Shown here: positions 47,104 through 57,200 of the stretch, in pieces | Numbering within the stretch: the stretch's first letter is position 1 | How the letters are laid out: each line of letters begins with the position of its first letter | Assembly (NCBI RefSeq): GCF_019578655.1 | Contig: NW_025963464.1 | Span: 1 to 64,000 of the forward strand | Length of the DNA stretch: 64,000 bases | Direction: 5' to 3' | DNA from: Ricinus communis | Lineage: Eukaryota > Streptophyta > Magnoliopsida > Malpighiales > Euphorbiaceae | The notes under the pieces: generated by a model | Database searches by the model: none | The model's input: the letters and a program-made list of their open reading frames with translations, nothing else | Told to the model about the DNA's origin: nothing | Position numbers and translations under genes: made by a program

Positions 47104-48078
47104 CTAGAGTTTCAACAATTGGAAGGATAGATGGTTGGGCAATCTCTTCAGGAGTGTCGATGGTTTTCTTCGTCCCTGGCTTGGTTCACTTGCTAGAAGA
47201 AACTCGAGCTCCTCCAAGACTTCTTCATTGGATAACTCGTGCTCATCTTCCATCATCGAAGGGACTTGTGGAAAATCTACCAACAATTCCTCTAACTGCA
47301 ACTCAACATCATCAACTGTACATTCCTGTTGATAGTCTTTCAGAGGGATCATGTTTGCCTCATCCTTTTTTGGTTCTATCTCCATGTTCAAAGAGTCGTC
47401 CTGCACATAAGCATTATCGTCAAACATAATAGATAAACCAGAAAAATTCTCACCTGAACGCAAAGTGATGGCGCTCAAATGTTCCTCGGATTCAGCAGCG
47501 TTTGATGGAGTTCTCAATTGCTCTTCCGCTAGTAACTTGAAGATTAAGCCTACTTGATGCTCTATGTTGTTAATCGAGGCTTGTTGATCTTCAAGTATCC
47601 TCTCTGTTTGTTGGAATCTTTCCTCAAGACTTGTTATGAACCTCATCATCAGCTCCTCTAACACTAACTCTTCATCTTGAGTTGAAGGTGCAACATTAGG
47701 CTGCTGATGTAGTTGCTGAGATTCTGGTGGTTCTGGGCCATCTAAGCTCCATCCATAGGGTGAATGAGTACTCCACTCTTGATTATAGGTGCTTCCATAC
47801 GAGTCACTTGGCCAATTGCCCGTATAATTCACCTGTTCACAGTTATAAGAATAAGGAGTAAAATCACTGCACAATGGACAATCATTACACACATGTAAAC
47901 CACAACAAAATTCACAAAAGACTTGAGATGAAAGGATAGGAGAAGAGAGTTGATCGGTAGCCCTGCAAAACGATTCCACTCGAGCATCTAAAGATGCACG
48001 GGCATCCCAATTTTTAGCACTCTCTTGATTCCTATTCTCATTTTCCAATGCGTCATACAAAGATTTTGAGTTTAGCAT
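47104..48078 (-). CDS. Open 324-codon frame of C: gag C-terminus fused to post-protease region
   Basis: Intact from Met at 48078 to the stop at 47104. After an unmatched N-terminus (about residues 1-50) comes a zinc-knuckle motif CEFCCGLHVCNDC (C-x2-C-x3-H-x4-C, near residue 75), a short YGSTYNQEWSTHSPYGWS stretch matching the NPGWRNHPNFSW part of gag, and then LEELMMRFITSLEERFQQTE and LSAITLRSGE. From there it jumps to acidic sequence with EHELSNEEVLEELEFLLASE, which matches EYELSNESVLEQLTFLLANE downstream of the protease in element A (about 51169). Capsid core and DLGAS protease are missing, so it cannot process or assemble particles by itself. It might bind RNA or partner Gag. The open length suggests a young or still-selected frame. 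Confidence 0.7.
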   Translation of the reverse strand: MLNSKSLYDALENENRNQESAKNWDARASLDARVESFCRATDQLSSPILSSQVFCEFCCGLHVCNDCPLCSDFTPYSYNCEQVNYTGNWPSDSYGSTYNQEWSTHSPYGWSLDGPEPPESQQLHQQPNVAPSTQDEELVLEELMMRFITSLEERFQQTERILEDQQASINNIEHQVGLIFKLLAEEQLRTPSNAAESEEHLSAITLRSGENFSGLSIMFDDNAYVQDDSLNMEIEPKKDEANMIPLKDYQQECTVDDVELQLEELLVDFPQVPSMMEDEHELSNEEVLEELEFLLASEPSQGRRKPSTLLKRLPNHLSFQLLKL

Positions 48079-48246
48079 TGAACCTCATTATCATTCACTA
48101 TCTGAATCATAAACTTAAGCTAAATAAATATGTACAAATAAAATAAAATAAATAAACAAATAAAAATAAAAATCATAAAATAATAAGAAAGAAAAAAAAA
48201 TGGCTAAATTAACAAATAGCAAATTTCACTCTAGTTTTCAAACAAT
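48079..48246 (-). mobile_element. Leader of C between primer site and open frame
   Basis: AT-rich, non-coding, similar in composition to the leader of B after its primer site. Nothing else is visible in it. Confidence 0.6.
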
Positions 48247-48264
48247 TCCCCGGCAACGGCGCCA
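48247..48264 (-). other. Primer-binding site of C, Asp tRNA
   Basis: On the minus strand TGGCGCCGTTGCCGGGGA, six bases after the 5' LTR end at 48271; the first 17 bases are the complement of the Asp-tRNA 3' end. Confidence 0.95.
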
Positions 48265-48270
48265 AAAACT

Positions 48271-49733
48271 TGATGGGGCTCTTTATGCAACCTACACCTA
48301 AGGCAGTGAACCTACCGATGCAGTCTAGCACTAATGGCGAGTATCAAGGTCGTATTCCTCGGGAAAGTGAAAGCCCAGAGTTACTCCTTTGTTCTTTGTT
48401 ATATTAACCTAAAATGGATAATGAATAAATTCTAAACTAACTATTAACTACAAGCTAAGTTCTGAGGGAGATGCAGGAGTAATTGATAAATGAAATAATC
48501 AAGACAAGAAGACAAACCCAAAGGGAATCTAAACTAGTTGGCAACCGAACAAAAGATAAAGGATCGGTGAGTCTAATTATGCTACCCGTGGACGAATTCT
48601 TAACCGAATTCGATTTCTCTCTCGAGATAACCGAATTCCTAAACCTAATAACCTAAAGTTGGAATCTCTTCCTAACGATTGATTCTTAAATTAGCATTAG
48701 GCTTTAATCCGCCTCTATTAAGCTTTGTTAATTCTGAATCCGGCTAGTTAATTATCCTTATCTCTAAGCGATTATTAACCAGTTCTTGTTATTCAAAATT
48801 CCAATTGCCAAACGGATTTCTCAATCTTATAAAGCAATCTAAACATCACAATTCACAATGTCTCACGAATAATGCATAATCTTATTAATACTGAAAACAA
48901 GAAGAATACAAAACCAACTCAAACAATCCAACAATATAATATCAAGCCAACATAGTAAAGAAATCCCAATGGATTAAATCAGTCTAGCTAAACATGTTCA
49001 TGTTTAAAACAATCTAGGAAATCAATTACAATGAAAGAATAATGAAAATAAAACATGTACACCCTTTTCTCTCGAATTGGATGAACAGCTCCAAATCTGG
49101 ATCTACACTTTGATTAATCTCCCAAACTGCCTCTTGAATTGCTTCCACTACGGTTTTGCACTCGGAACCTTGCGATTCCGGGATTCTTACTCCCCGCAAC
49201 TCTCTCTCGCACTCAATACTGTGCAGAAACCGAACCAGCCGCCAGGGCTCTATGTCACTCTTTTCCTCTCCCCTCTCTAAGAGAAATGAATTTTTCTTAT
49301 ATATTTAACTCAGCACGGCCAGAGTCCATGCCGTGCTGAAACTGTGGATCTCACCAACTAGGGTTTCACCATGACCGTGTTGCTCCCCGTGCTGGAGGCC
49401 GTGGTGGATACAGAAACCGTGCCCAAACTATTATTTTGAAGACCATGTTTTGATGGTTGGTCACGGCCAGAGTCTAGGCTGTGATGGTCAGCACGGCCTT
49501 GACTCAGGCCGTGCTCAATGTGTGCAACGCAGGCTCTGGTCCGATCTTGATGAATTCTCGTCCGTTTCCGCACGTATTGATCTATAATTGCTTAAACACC
49601 GATGATGGTCCTATAAATGTTCCTGAAATGCAAAAGAACATAAAACACGGGTGATCTGGGAATAAAAGCACAATAATTGCTAAGAACATACGCAATAATA
49701 TGCAAGCAAATATGTGTAAAACTATGCTCATCA
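48271..49733 (-). mobile_element. 5' LTR of C (1,463 bp)
   Basis: Paired with 43505-45014. It has the same ends, a TATA box at about 49297-49307 and a shortened CACGGCC cluster (49314-49515). Confidence 0.94.
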
Positions 49734-49738
49734 GCTAT
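49734..49738 (+). repeat. Target-site duplication of C, right copy (GCTAT)
   Basis: Pairs with 43500-43504. B's LTR continues with CCCCAATTGTGCC as in the uninterrupted 5' LTR. Confidence 0.97.
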
Positions 49739-50922
49739 CCCCAATTGTGCCATTTCAGCACGACTTCCGTAGCCACCACAGCCTCCAGCACGGCCTGTGT
49801 TGGATCAGCACCGGCTTGGGCATGGCCTGTGGTGGCTCAAAGACAACAGATTTGACAGATTCAAAGACACCGGACTCCAATCAACTATATAGGCGATTTT
49901 GAATTCTAATTAAGGGGGGACGATTTTTGGACTCAATTCCAAGACACACACTTAATCAAATATTTCCTATACCTCAATTGTAGACTTGGAGAGATCAATT
50001 TTTCATCAATTGAAGGGGGGATTCCACACTATTCCAACATTGAATTGAAGATCAAGACAAACTTTGGGAGCATTCAAGAGGCAACTAGGGTTTGAGATTT
50101 TGAATTTGCAAATTTAGGGTCTCTCATTCAGCTTGAAAAGAAGGGTGTACATGCCTTTAATTTGTTTTTCCATATTTTGTTCTTTAATTGCTTTGACTAT
50201 GAATATGAGCAGCTAGATCTTTTGAATCCATTAGGGTTCGCCTTTGTTGATGGATTATGCTTAATTATTAGTTTTTTATAATTGTCATTCTTGCAATCTT
50301 CTTGCTATTCACTAATGAAAGTTTGATGCAGTTAATTTGAGACGTTGGATTAATTGTTTATTAGGTTGTTACTTGACATTGAGAAATGCTTGTTACAACT
50401 GGATTTTGAATAGTAAGGACTGGTAATTAACACTTAGAGATGAGGTTGATTTACTCGCCGGATTAAGAACTAACAACTCTTAATAGTCTTAAATCATACT
50501 TAATGCTAATTTGTAGTAATCTGATAGGAAGAGATTCCATTAGGTTAGTGCAGGTTTAGGAATCCGGTAAGCTCGAGAGAGGAACCGGGATTCAATTCAG
50601 GATTTAGGCACGGGTAAGCAAGATCGGCAATCCATAAAATTCATCTTTAGAATTCCATCACTTAGGCTCCCTTTTGGATTTGTTTTTCTCTTTATAATCG
50701 TCTTTTAATCGTCCATTGTTGTCCTTCATTTACTTAATTGCACTCATAACCATTAGCTGGTATGTTAGAACTTTCACACGCTATTTTAGACTAGATAACA
50801 TAGCAAGCAGTAGTAACTCTAGGTTCACCCGATCTCCAGGGATACGACCTTGATACTCACTAGTGCTAGGCTGCATCGGTAGGTTCACTGCCTTAGGTGT
50901 AGGTTACATAAAGAGCACATCA
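49739..50922 (+). mobile_element. 3' LTR of Athila B, part 2
   Basis: Continues 43253-43504 and ends GAGCACATCA. It includes the TATA box CTATATAGG at 49885-49893. Compared with the 5' LTR the GC cluster has changed (for example TTTGACAGATTCAAAGACAC against CTCCACAGATTCAGCACACC), while the 1 kb after TATA is almost identical. Confidence 0.92.
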
Positions 50923-50927
50923 ATACC
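50923..50927 (+). repeat. Target-site duplication of B, right copy (ATACC)
   Basis: Pairs with 37214-37218. The codons of A's protease resume directly after it. Confidence 0.95.
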
Positions 50928-51315
50928 TTTAATTTTAGGTCGACCTTTCCTTGCAATGTCTAGGGCTATTATAGATGTTTGTGATGGGAAGATTAAACTT
51001 ATGGTAGGGGATGAAATTGTCACTTTTGATTTGAATAATTCTATGAGACAGTCCTTAGATCATGATGATACTATATTTTCTGTTGATTTACTTGATGATG
51101 TTATTGATATACAGTTGCAGGGAATATTGCTTAATGATCCCTTACGAGTTGCCTTCCAAGCAGAGGATGAGTATGAGCTATCCAATGAGAGTGTGTTGGA
51201 GCAGCTTACATTTTTGTTAGCTAATGAACCAAGCAAGAATACTGATAAGTTTATTGAGATTGACAGGGTAGGTGCAGAAATTGAGGCTGTCATTATAGGA
51301 ACCACAAGTCCGTGA
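50928..51315 (+). pseudogene. Protease region of Athila A, 3' part
   Basis: Continues ESNIP of 37218 with LILGRPFLAMSRAIIDVCDG, then GDEIVTFDLNNSM and the acidic region EYELSNESVLEQLTFLLANE. The open frame that appears to start at 50863 includes B's LTR and is not real before 50928. Confidence 0.88.
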
Positions 51316-52463
51316 GTTGAAAGAGCTCCCAAAGCACCTCAATTATGCATATCTAGATGAGGATAACATGTTGCCTTTCATCCTAGCAACAGACTTGGCA
51401 CCCGAGAGAGGGAGATGACTTTGGCCTATCTTAGGAAGTACCAAAAGGCATTTTCTTGGAAAATTGCTGACATTCCTAGGATTAGTCCTAGCTACTACTT
51501 GCACAAGATCTTTATGGAGGATAGCTGCAGGCTAGTGGTGCAACCACAGCACAGACTGAACCCGGACATGAAGGAAGTGGTTAAAAGGAGGTAATTTTTA
51601 TGCAGGTCTGGTTTACCCTATATCTAATAGTTCCTAGGTTAGTCCTATGTAGGTAGTTCCTAAAAAGGGAGCTATGATCGTGGTTAAAAATGAGAAGGAT
51701 GAGCTTATACCGACTAGAACGGTAACAGGCTTTCGAGCGTGTATAGATTACAGGAGGCTAAATGATGCCACTCGAAAGGACCATTTTCCCCTTCCTTTTA
51801 TTGATCAAATGTTTGAAAGGTTGTTTGGGCATATGTTTTATTATTTTTTAAATGGCTTTTCAGGTTACTTCCAAATTCCCATTGCACCTGAAGACTAGGA
51901 GAAGACAATCTTTATATGCCTGTATGGGAGGATGCCATTCAGATAATGCAATGCACATGCGACTTTTTAAAGGTGTATAATAGCGATCTTCCATAATATG
52001 ATTGAGAATTTCCATGGAGGTCTTTATGAATGACTTCTTTTATATTTGGTAACTCTTTTACTCACTGTTTACATAATCTAGAATGCATGCTTGAGCATTC
52101 TGTGGATGCTAACCTAGTCCTTAATTTAGAAAAGTATCATTTTATGGTTAGGGAAGGTATAGTGCTGGAATACAAAATTTCGCATGAGGGGATGGAGGTT
52201 GATAGGGCCAAGATGGATACTATTACTAAATTTCAGTTAAGATTGTTATGAGTCTCTTAGGTCATGCAGGTTTTTATAAGAGGTTTATTAAGGACTTCTC
52301 TAAGATTGTTAGACCTTCAACTCAATTGCTTGTAAAGGATGCACCTTTTGTATTTTTTGATGATTGTTTGCATGCTTTTGAGTTGTTGAAGGAGAAACTA
52401 ACAACATCCCTGATTATGGTCTCACTTAACTGGGAGCTATCATTTGAGCTTATGTGCAATGCT
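51316..52463 (+). pseudogene. Reverse transcriptase of Athila A, inactivated
   Basis: The N-terminal part survives as HLNYAYLDEDNMLPFIL-type sequence near 51335. The fingers and palm read FRACIDYRRLNDATRKDHFP and PFIDQMFERL, then FLNGFSGYFQIPIAPED. The catalytic motif, FMDD in Athila, is FMND here (52024-52034, GAT to AAT), and the frame shifts by one base right after it. The downstream part VLEYKISHEGMEVDRAKMD and GHAGFYKRFIKDFSKI is readable. Stops occur repeatedly. RT copies the element RNA in the particle, and this copy is dead. Confidence 0.9.
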
Positions 52464-52842
52464 AGTGATTTTGTAGTTGGAGCTGTTTTATGATAGAGGA
52501 GAGATAAAAAGTTCTAATCAATTTACTATGCTAGCAAGACATTGAATGATGTCCAGGAGCACTACACCACCACTGAAAAGGAGCTTATGGCTATTTTTTT
52601 GCATTTGACAAGTTCATATCTTATTTGGTGCTATCAAAAACTATGGTCTATATGGACCATTCCATACTCAGGTACTTGTTTAGGAAGAATGATGCAAAGC
52701 CTAGACTTATTCATTGGATTATGTTGTTGCAAGAGTTTGATATTAAGATCAAGGATAAGAAAGGTGCTGAGAACTTAGCAACATACCACCTTTCTATGCT
52801 AGAAAACCTGACTTTGGAGGCGCTTGATGAGGAGTGCGATTG
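52464..52842 (+). pseudogene. RNase H of Athila A, inactivated
   Basis: Reads CNASDFVVGAVL followed by stops, then [20 protein letters not shown] and the end [20 protein letters not shown]. In the family the first motif is CDASD; the catalytic Asp has become Asn by the same G-to-A type of change as in the RT motif. A one-base shift lies near 52640. Confidence 0.88.
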
Positions 52843-52849
52843 ATGATAA

Positions 52850-53040
52850 TATTTCATATGAGTTCCTATGCTCAGTTCAGGTTAATTCTGATATCCCTTG
52901 GTGTTTTGATTTTGCAAACTATCTGATTGTTAAAGTCCTTCCGAAGGGTATGACATTTCAGTAAAAGAAGAAATTATTTTTTGAATTGAAATACTACATT
53001 TGGGAGGATCCTTTCTTGTTCAAAGTTTGTGCAGATCAGA
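52850..53040 (+). pseudogene. Integrase N-terminus of Athila A, truncated
   Basis: Readable as WCFDFANYLIVKVLPKGMTF and [20 protein letters not shown], the stretch just before the zinc finger, and then lost. The catalytic core is absent. The break near 53040 is the right end of A. Confidence 0.8.
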
Positions 53041-53340
53041 TCTCAACGTCCTCTAGCAAACTCTTCTTGACAAAACATCTCACACAAAACTCACATGTTT
53101 AGCATTGAAACTCTACTATTCTTGTAAAGACTAAACCAATTAATTATCAAACAATCAAAGTTATAACTATTCAATAACCAACGAAACAAATTTAAAACAC
53201 ACACAAGAACATAAAAACATGAAAACTAAACTAGACTTAATGAATAAGATTAAGCCTATACATAATGAAAGACATAAGAACAAAGGTAATAAAAGGCTAA
53301 CTAAGCTTAATAAGTGAAGAAAACAAAATGCCTATGATTG
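53041..53340. other. AT-rich sequence of unknown origin
   Basis: About 300 bases between the broken integrase of A and the inverted U1k units. I see no open frame, no LTR end and no match to other parts of the window. Confidence 0.5.
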
Positions 53341-54285
53341 TTGGTTCCTAAAGGAATAAGGAATGATGGAGATCCTAATGGTACAAATCCTGAATCTGAA
53401 TATTTGGGCGTTCCTTGATTCTTGGCGATCCCTCTTTTCTCTATAAAATTCATCCATGATCATTTGAAGAATGATATCAATACTTGTTCAACTAATTTTC
53501 TTTCTTTGTATTTTTCCAAGCGTTGTATCAATGCCTATGATTGTTGGTTCCACACACTTTAACTCAATACTCCTGTTTATGCTCGCCAAATAAAACCAAA
53601 CCAATATACAAGACATAGGTTGGAAATGGAAGAACAAAAGAAAATAACAAATGAGAATATAGGTAGGATTTCTGATTTGATAAGAAAAAAGATCGCAAGT
53701 TCTTTATTCTCTTCCAGGTCTAAGCGTAAGGATCAAATTGAATTAATTTAAACACAAAGGTAGACAAAGAGCACAAAAGAAAGGAAGAAAGTGAGTAATA
53801 AGTTTAGATTTGCTAGTGCAGATCTTTATAAGTCTGGAGAGTTCTTGAAAGAACCCGTAACTTAATTCTTTGCAAGGTAGAAAACTTAAATAATATGCTC
53901 ACTAGCCTCAAATATTCAGTTGCATGCAATTTTGATAGTGCGAAAGCCCTCATTCCATAAGAAGAAAAAAACTAGAAGCTAACTGTGAGTACATAAATAG
54001 AAAAAGATGAATAAATTAAAGTCAAATAAAGAACGAGAGAGGAGTTGATTGGTCAGTAACTCTCGTAGTCCAAATTTTTATGAGCTAGCTTAAGGAAAAT
54101 AAAGGGCAATGTGCATGGGACTACCTAATAACAATCCAACCCAAATTACTTTATTATATGCGTCCTAAGCATCAAAATGATTGTACTCCCGCTTGTATTA
54201 CACTTGCATTTATAGAAAATAATATGATTTCTCCCTTACACACATGGATTTACAGCTCCTTCTACTTGATCTCTTTTGTTATTAG
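53341..54285 (-). repeat. U1k repeat, inverted unit
   Basis: Reverse complement of the 1-kb unit: inverse copies of the lead AACGCCCAAATATTC/AGGATTTG sequence (53385-53410), of TTTGGCGAGCATAAAC (53578-53594) and of the TATA-containing part (53935-53985). It meets a direct unit head to head near 54285. Confidence 0.75.
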
Positions 54286-57200
54286 GTAGAGAGAAATCAT
54301 GTTGGTTTTGACTAATTCAACTCAGAATGTGAGCGTTTTGATGTTTGGGATGCTTATAAAGAAGTAATTTGGGTCAGGGTGTTATTAGCTAGGCCCTTTC
54401 AGAATTTTCCTTATTTTCATTGAGTTGGCTCATAAAATTTGGGACAACGAGAGTTGTTGACCAGTCAACTCCTTTTCGGTTCTTGATTTGACTTTAGTTT
54501 ATTAATCTTTCTTTATTTATTTATTCATATTTAGCTTCTAATTTCTTCTTCATATGGAATTAAAGCTTTCGCACTATAAATCTGCATGCAACCTGATACT
54601 TGACGATAGTGAGCATATTATTTTAGTTTTCTACCTTTAGAAAATCAAGTTATGAGTTTCTTTCATGAACTTTGCAGACATATGAAGACCCGCATTAGTA
54701 AATCTAGACTTATCGCTCATTTCCTTCGTTTCTGTTGTGTTCCTTGTCTACCCTTGTATTTAAATCAATTCAATTTGACCCTTACAGTTAGCCATGGAAG
54801 AGAATAAAGAACATGTAATTTCTTTCCTTATCATATATGAAATCCAAACTATGTTCTCATTTGTTCGTTTCTTTTTTCGTCTCTTTCTAATCTATGTTTC
54901 GTATGATGGTTTGGTTTCATTTGGCGAGCATAAACAGAAGTGTTCAATTAAAGCACATGGAAATGACAATCATAGGTACCAATCCAATGCTTGGACAAAT
55001 GCAAAGAAAAAAATTAATTGATCGAGTATTGATATTATTCTTTGAATGATCACTAACGAATCCCTTGGAGGAAAGAGGGAATGCCAAGAATTGAGGTACG
55101 ATCAAATATTCTGATTTAGGATTTTGCACCATTAGGATCTCCATCATTCCTTGTTTCTATAGGCACGAGGACTCCTGATGACATAAGGATTGGTATAAGG
55201 AATCATTAATAAGCTTAACAACTGGCATTGGGGCTTAGCTTGATGATCAAGCAAGGTGAGACGTAAATCTATGCGCGTAAGGGAGAAATCATGTTGTTTT
55301 TAATAAATCCAAGCGTAATACAAGTGGGAATTCTATCATTTTGTTATTTGTGATGCATAAAATAAAGTAATTTGGGTCGAACTGTTATTAGGTAGGCCAA
55401 TATGAACTTACCCTTGTTTTTGTTAAGCTGGATCATAAAACTTAGGAGTACGAGAGTCGTTGACTAGTCAACTCATCTCTTGTTCTTGATTTGATATCAG
55501 TTTATCCATCTCTCTTTATTTATTCATATTTAGCTTTTAGTTTCTTCTTTTTATGGAATTGAGGGCATTCACACTATAAAAACTGCATGTAACTGAATAC
55601 TTAAGGTTAATGAGCATATTATTTCAATTTTCTAGCTTGCGGGAATCAAGTTATCAGTTCTTTCAAGAACTTTATAGATTTATCAATACTTATGCTAGTG
55701 AGCATAGACTTATCCATCATGTGATTCATCTTTTTTTGTGTTCTTTGTCTACCTTTGTATTTAAATCAAGTTGACTTGATCGTTACACTTAGCCGTATGG
55801 AAGAAAGCAAAGAATTTATGACTTCTTTCCTTATCGGATCTGAAATCCTACCTATGTTCTCATTTTGTTTGTCTCTTTTGTGTCTCTCTTTATAATTTTT
55901 GTTTAATACGATGGTTTAGATTTATTTGGCAAGCATAAAGAGGAGTGTTGAGTTAAAGCATATGAAAGGAATAATTATAGGCATCGATCCAAGGCTTGGA
56001 AAAATGCGAAGAAAGAAAATTAGTTAATAGAGTATTTATATCATTCTGTGATTGATCGCAGATGAATCTTTTCAAGGAAATAGGGAACACCGAGAATCAA
56101 GGCATGCCCAAATATTTTGTTAGGATTATTACTATTGGGATCTCCACCATTCCTTATTCCTCTATGCATGAGGACTTCTGATGAGACAAGGATTTGCATA
56201 AGGAATCATGGCAACACAATTGACAAGATTGACCGGTGGCATTAGGGCTTAGCTTGATGATCAAGTAGGACGGAATGTAAATCCATGCGTGGAAGGGAGA
56301 AATCATGTTGTCTTCATTAAATCCAACTGTAATACATGCCTGAATATGAGCATTTTGATGTTTCAGATGCATATAATAAAGTAATCTATGTCGAAGCGTT
56401 ATTAGGTAGGCCCACGTGAATTTTCCCTTATTTTTGTTAAGTTGGCTCATAAAATTTATGACCACGAGAATTGTTAACCAATCAACTCCTCTCTCGTTCT
56501 TGATTTGACTTCATTTTATTCATCTTTCTTTATTTATTTATTCATATTTAGCTTCTAATTTCTTCTTCATATGGATTTAGGGCTTTCACACTATAAATTT
56601 GCATGCAACCAGATACTTGAGGATAGTGAGCATATTATTTTAGTTTTCTACCTTGTAGGAAATCAAGTTATAGGTTCTTTTAAGAACTTTACGGACTTAT
56701 GAAGACCCACACTAGTGAACCTAGACTTATTGCTCACATCCTTTCTTTCTTTTGTGTTCTTTATCTACCCTTGTGCGAACCTATTTCTTTCCTTATCGAA
56801 TCCAAAATGCAAACTATGTTCTCATTTGTTCATTTCATTTGTTCGTCTCTTTCTAATTTATGTCTTGTATGATGGTTTGATTTTATTTAGGGAGCATAAA
56901 CACGAGCATTGAGTGAAAGCTCATGGAACAAGCAATCATAGGCACCAATCCAATGCTTCAACGAATGGGAAGAAAGAAAATTAGTTGATCCTGTATCGAT
57001 ATCATTCTTCGAATGATCGCAAAGAAATCTTTTGGAGGAATGAGGAAACGACAAGAATCGAGGCATGCTGGTTGAGGATTTGCACCATTGGAATCTCCAT
57101 CCTTCCTTGTTTCTCTAGGCACAAGGGCTCTTAATGACACAAGTTTTGGCGTAAGGAATCATGGGAACACAATTAACATGCTTGACTGATGGCATTGGGG

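Larger units (their letters stand above)
43505..49733 (-). mobile_element. Athila derivative C, non-autonomous, minus strand (6,229 bp)
   Basis: A complete insertion in B's 3' LTR. On the minus strand the order is 5' LTR (49733-48271), Asp-tRNA primer site, one open frame (48078-47104), about 2.1 kb non-coding, polypurine tract, 3' LTR (45014-43505). The LTR ends are TGATGAGCAT and CCCCATCA. It lacks the capsid N-terminal domain, protease, RT and integrase. LTRs are nearly identical apart from indels, so it is the youngest layer. Confidence 0.95.
37219..50922 (+). mobile_element. Athila element B, non-autonomous, containing element C
   Basis: Complete by its ends: 5' LTR 37219-38664, Asp-tRNA primer site, gag and protease frames, non-coding 3' part, polypurine tract, 3' LTR (43253-43504 plus 49739-50922), flanked by ATACC. 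Without C it is about 7.47 kb, short for Athila, because RT, RNase H and integrase are absent between the protease and the 3' non-coding part. The two LTRs agree closely apart from a few indels and GC-rich substitutions, so the insertion is fairly young. Confidence 0.93.
33537..53040 (+). mobile_element. Athila element A (oldest of the nest, 3' end lost)
   Basis: This is an Athila-clade Ty3-gypsy element: a 5' LTR, an Asp-tRNA primer site, gag, protease, RT, RNase H and the first part of integrase, all in order and on the plus strand. Element B (37219-50922) is inserted in the protease reading frame, and 50928 continues the codons that stop at 37218. A ends at about 53040 inside integrase; the rest of pol and the 3' LTR are missing and unrelated AT-rich sequence follows. 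Every coding part carries stops and frameshifts. Confidence 0.9.

Noticed and set aside
47135..47429. Plus-strand frames at 47097-47429 and 47135-47332
   Set aside because: Shadows of the minus-strand 324-codon frame of element C.
50863..50927. Start of the 150-codon frame at 50863 as the start of a gene
   Set aside because: The first 65 bases are the end of B's LTR and the target duplication; the real reading continues from 37218.
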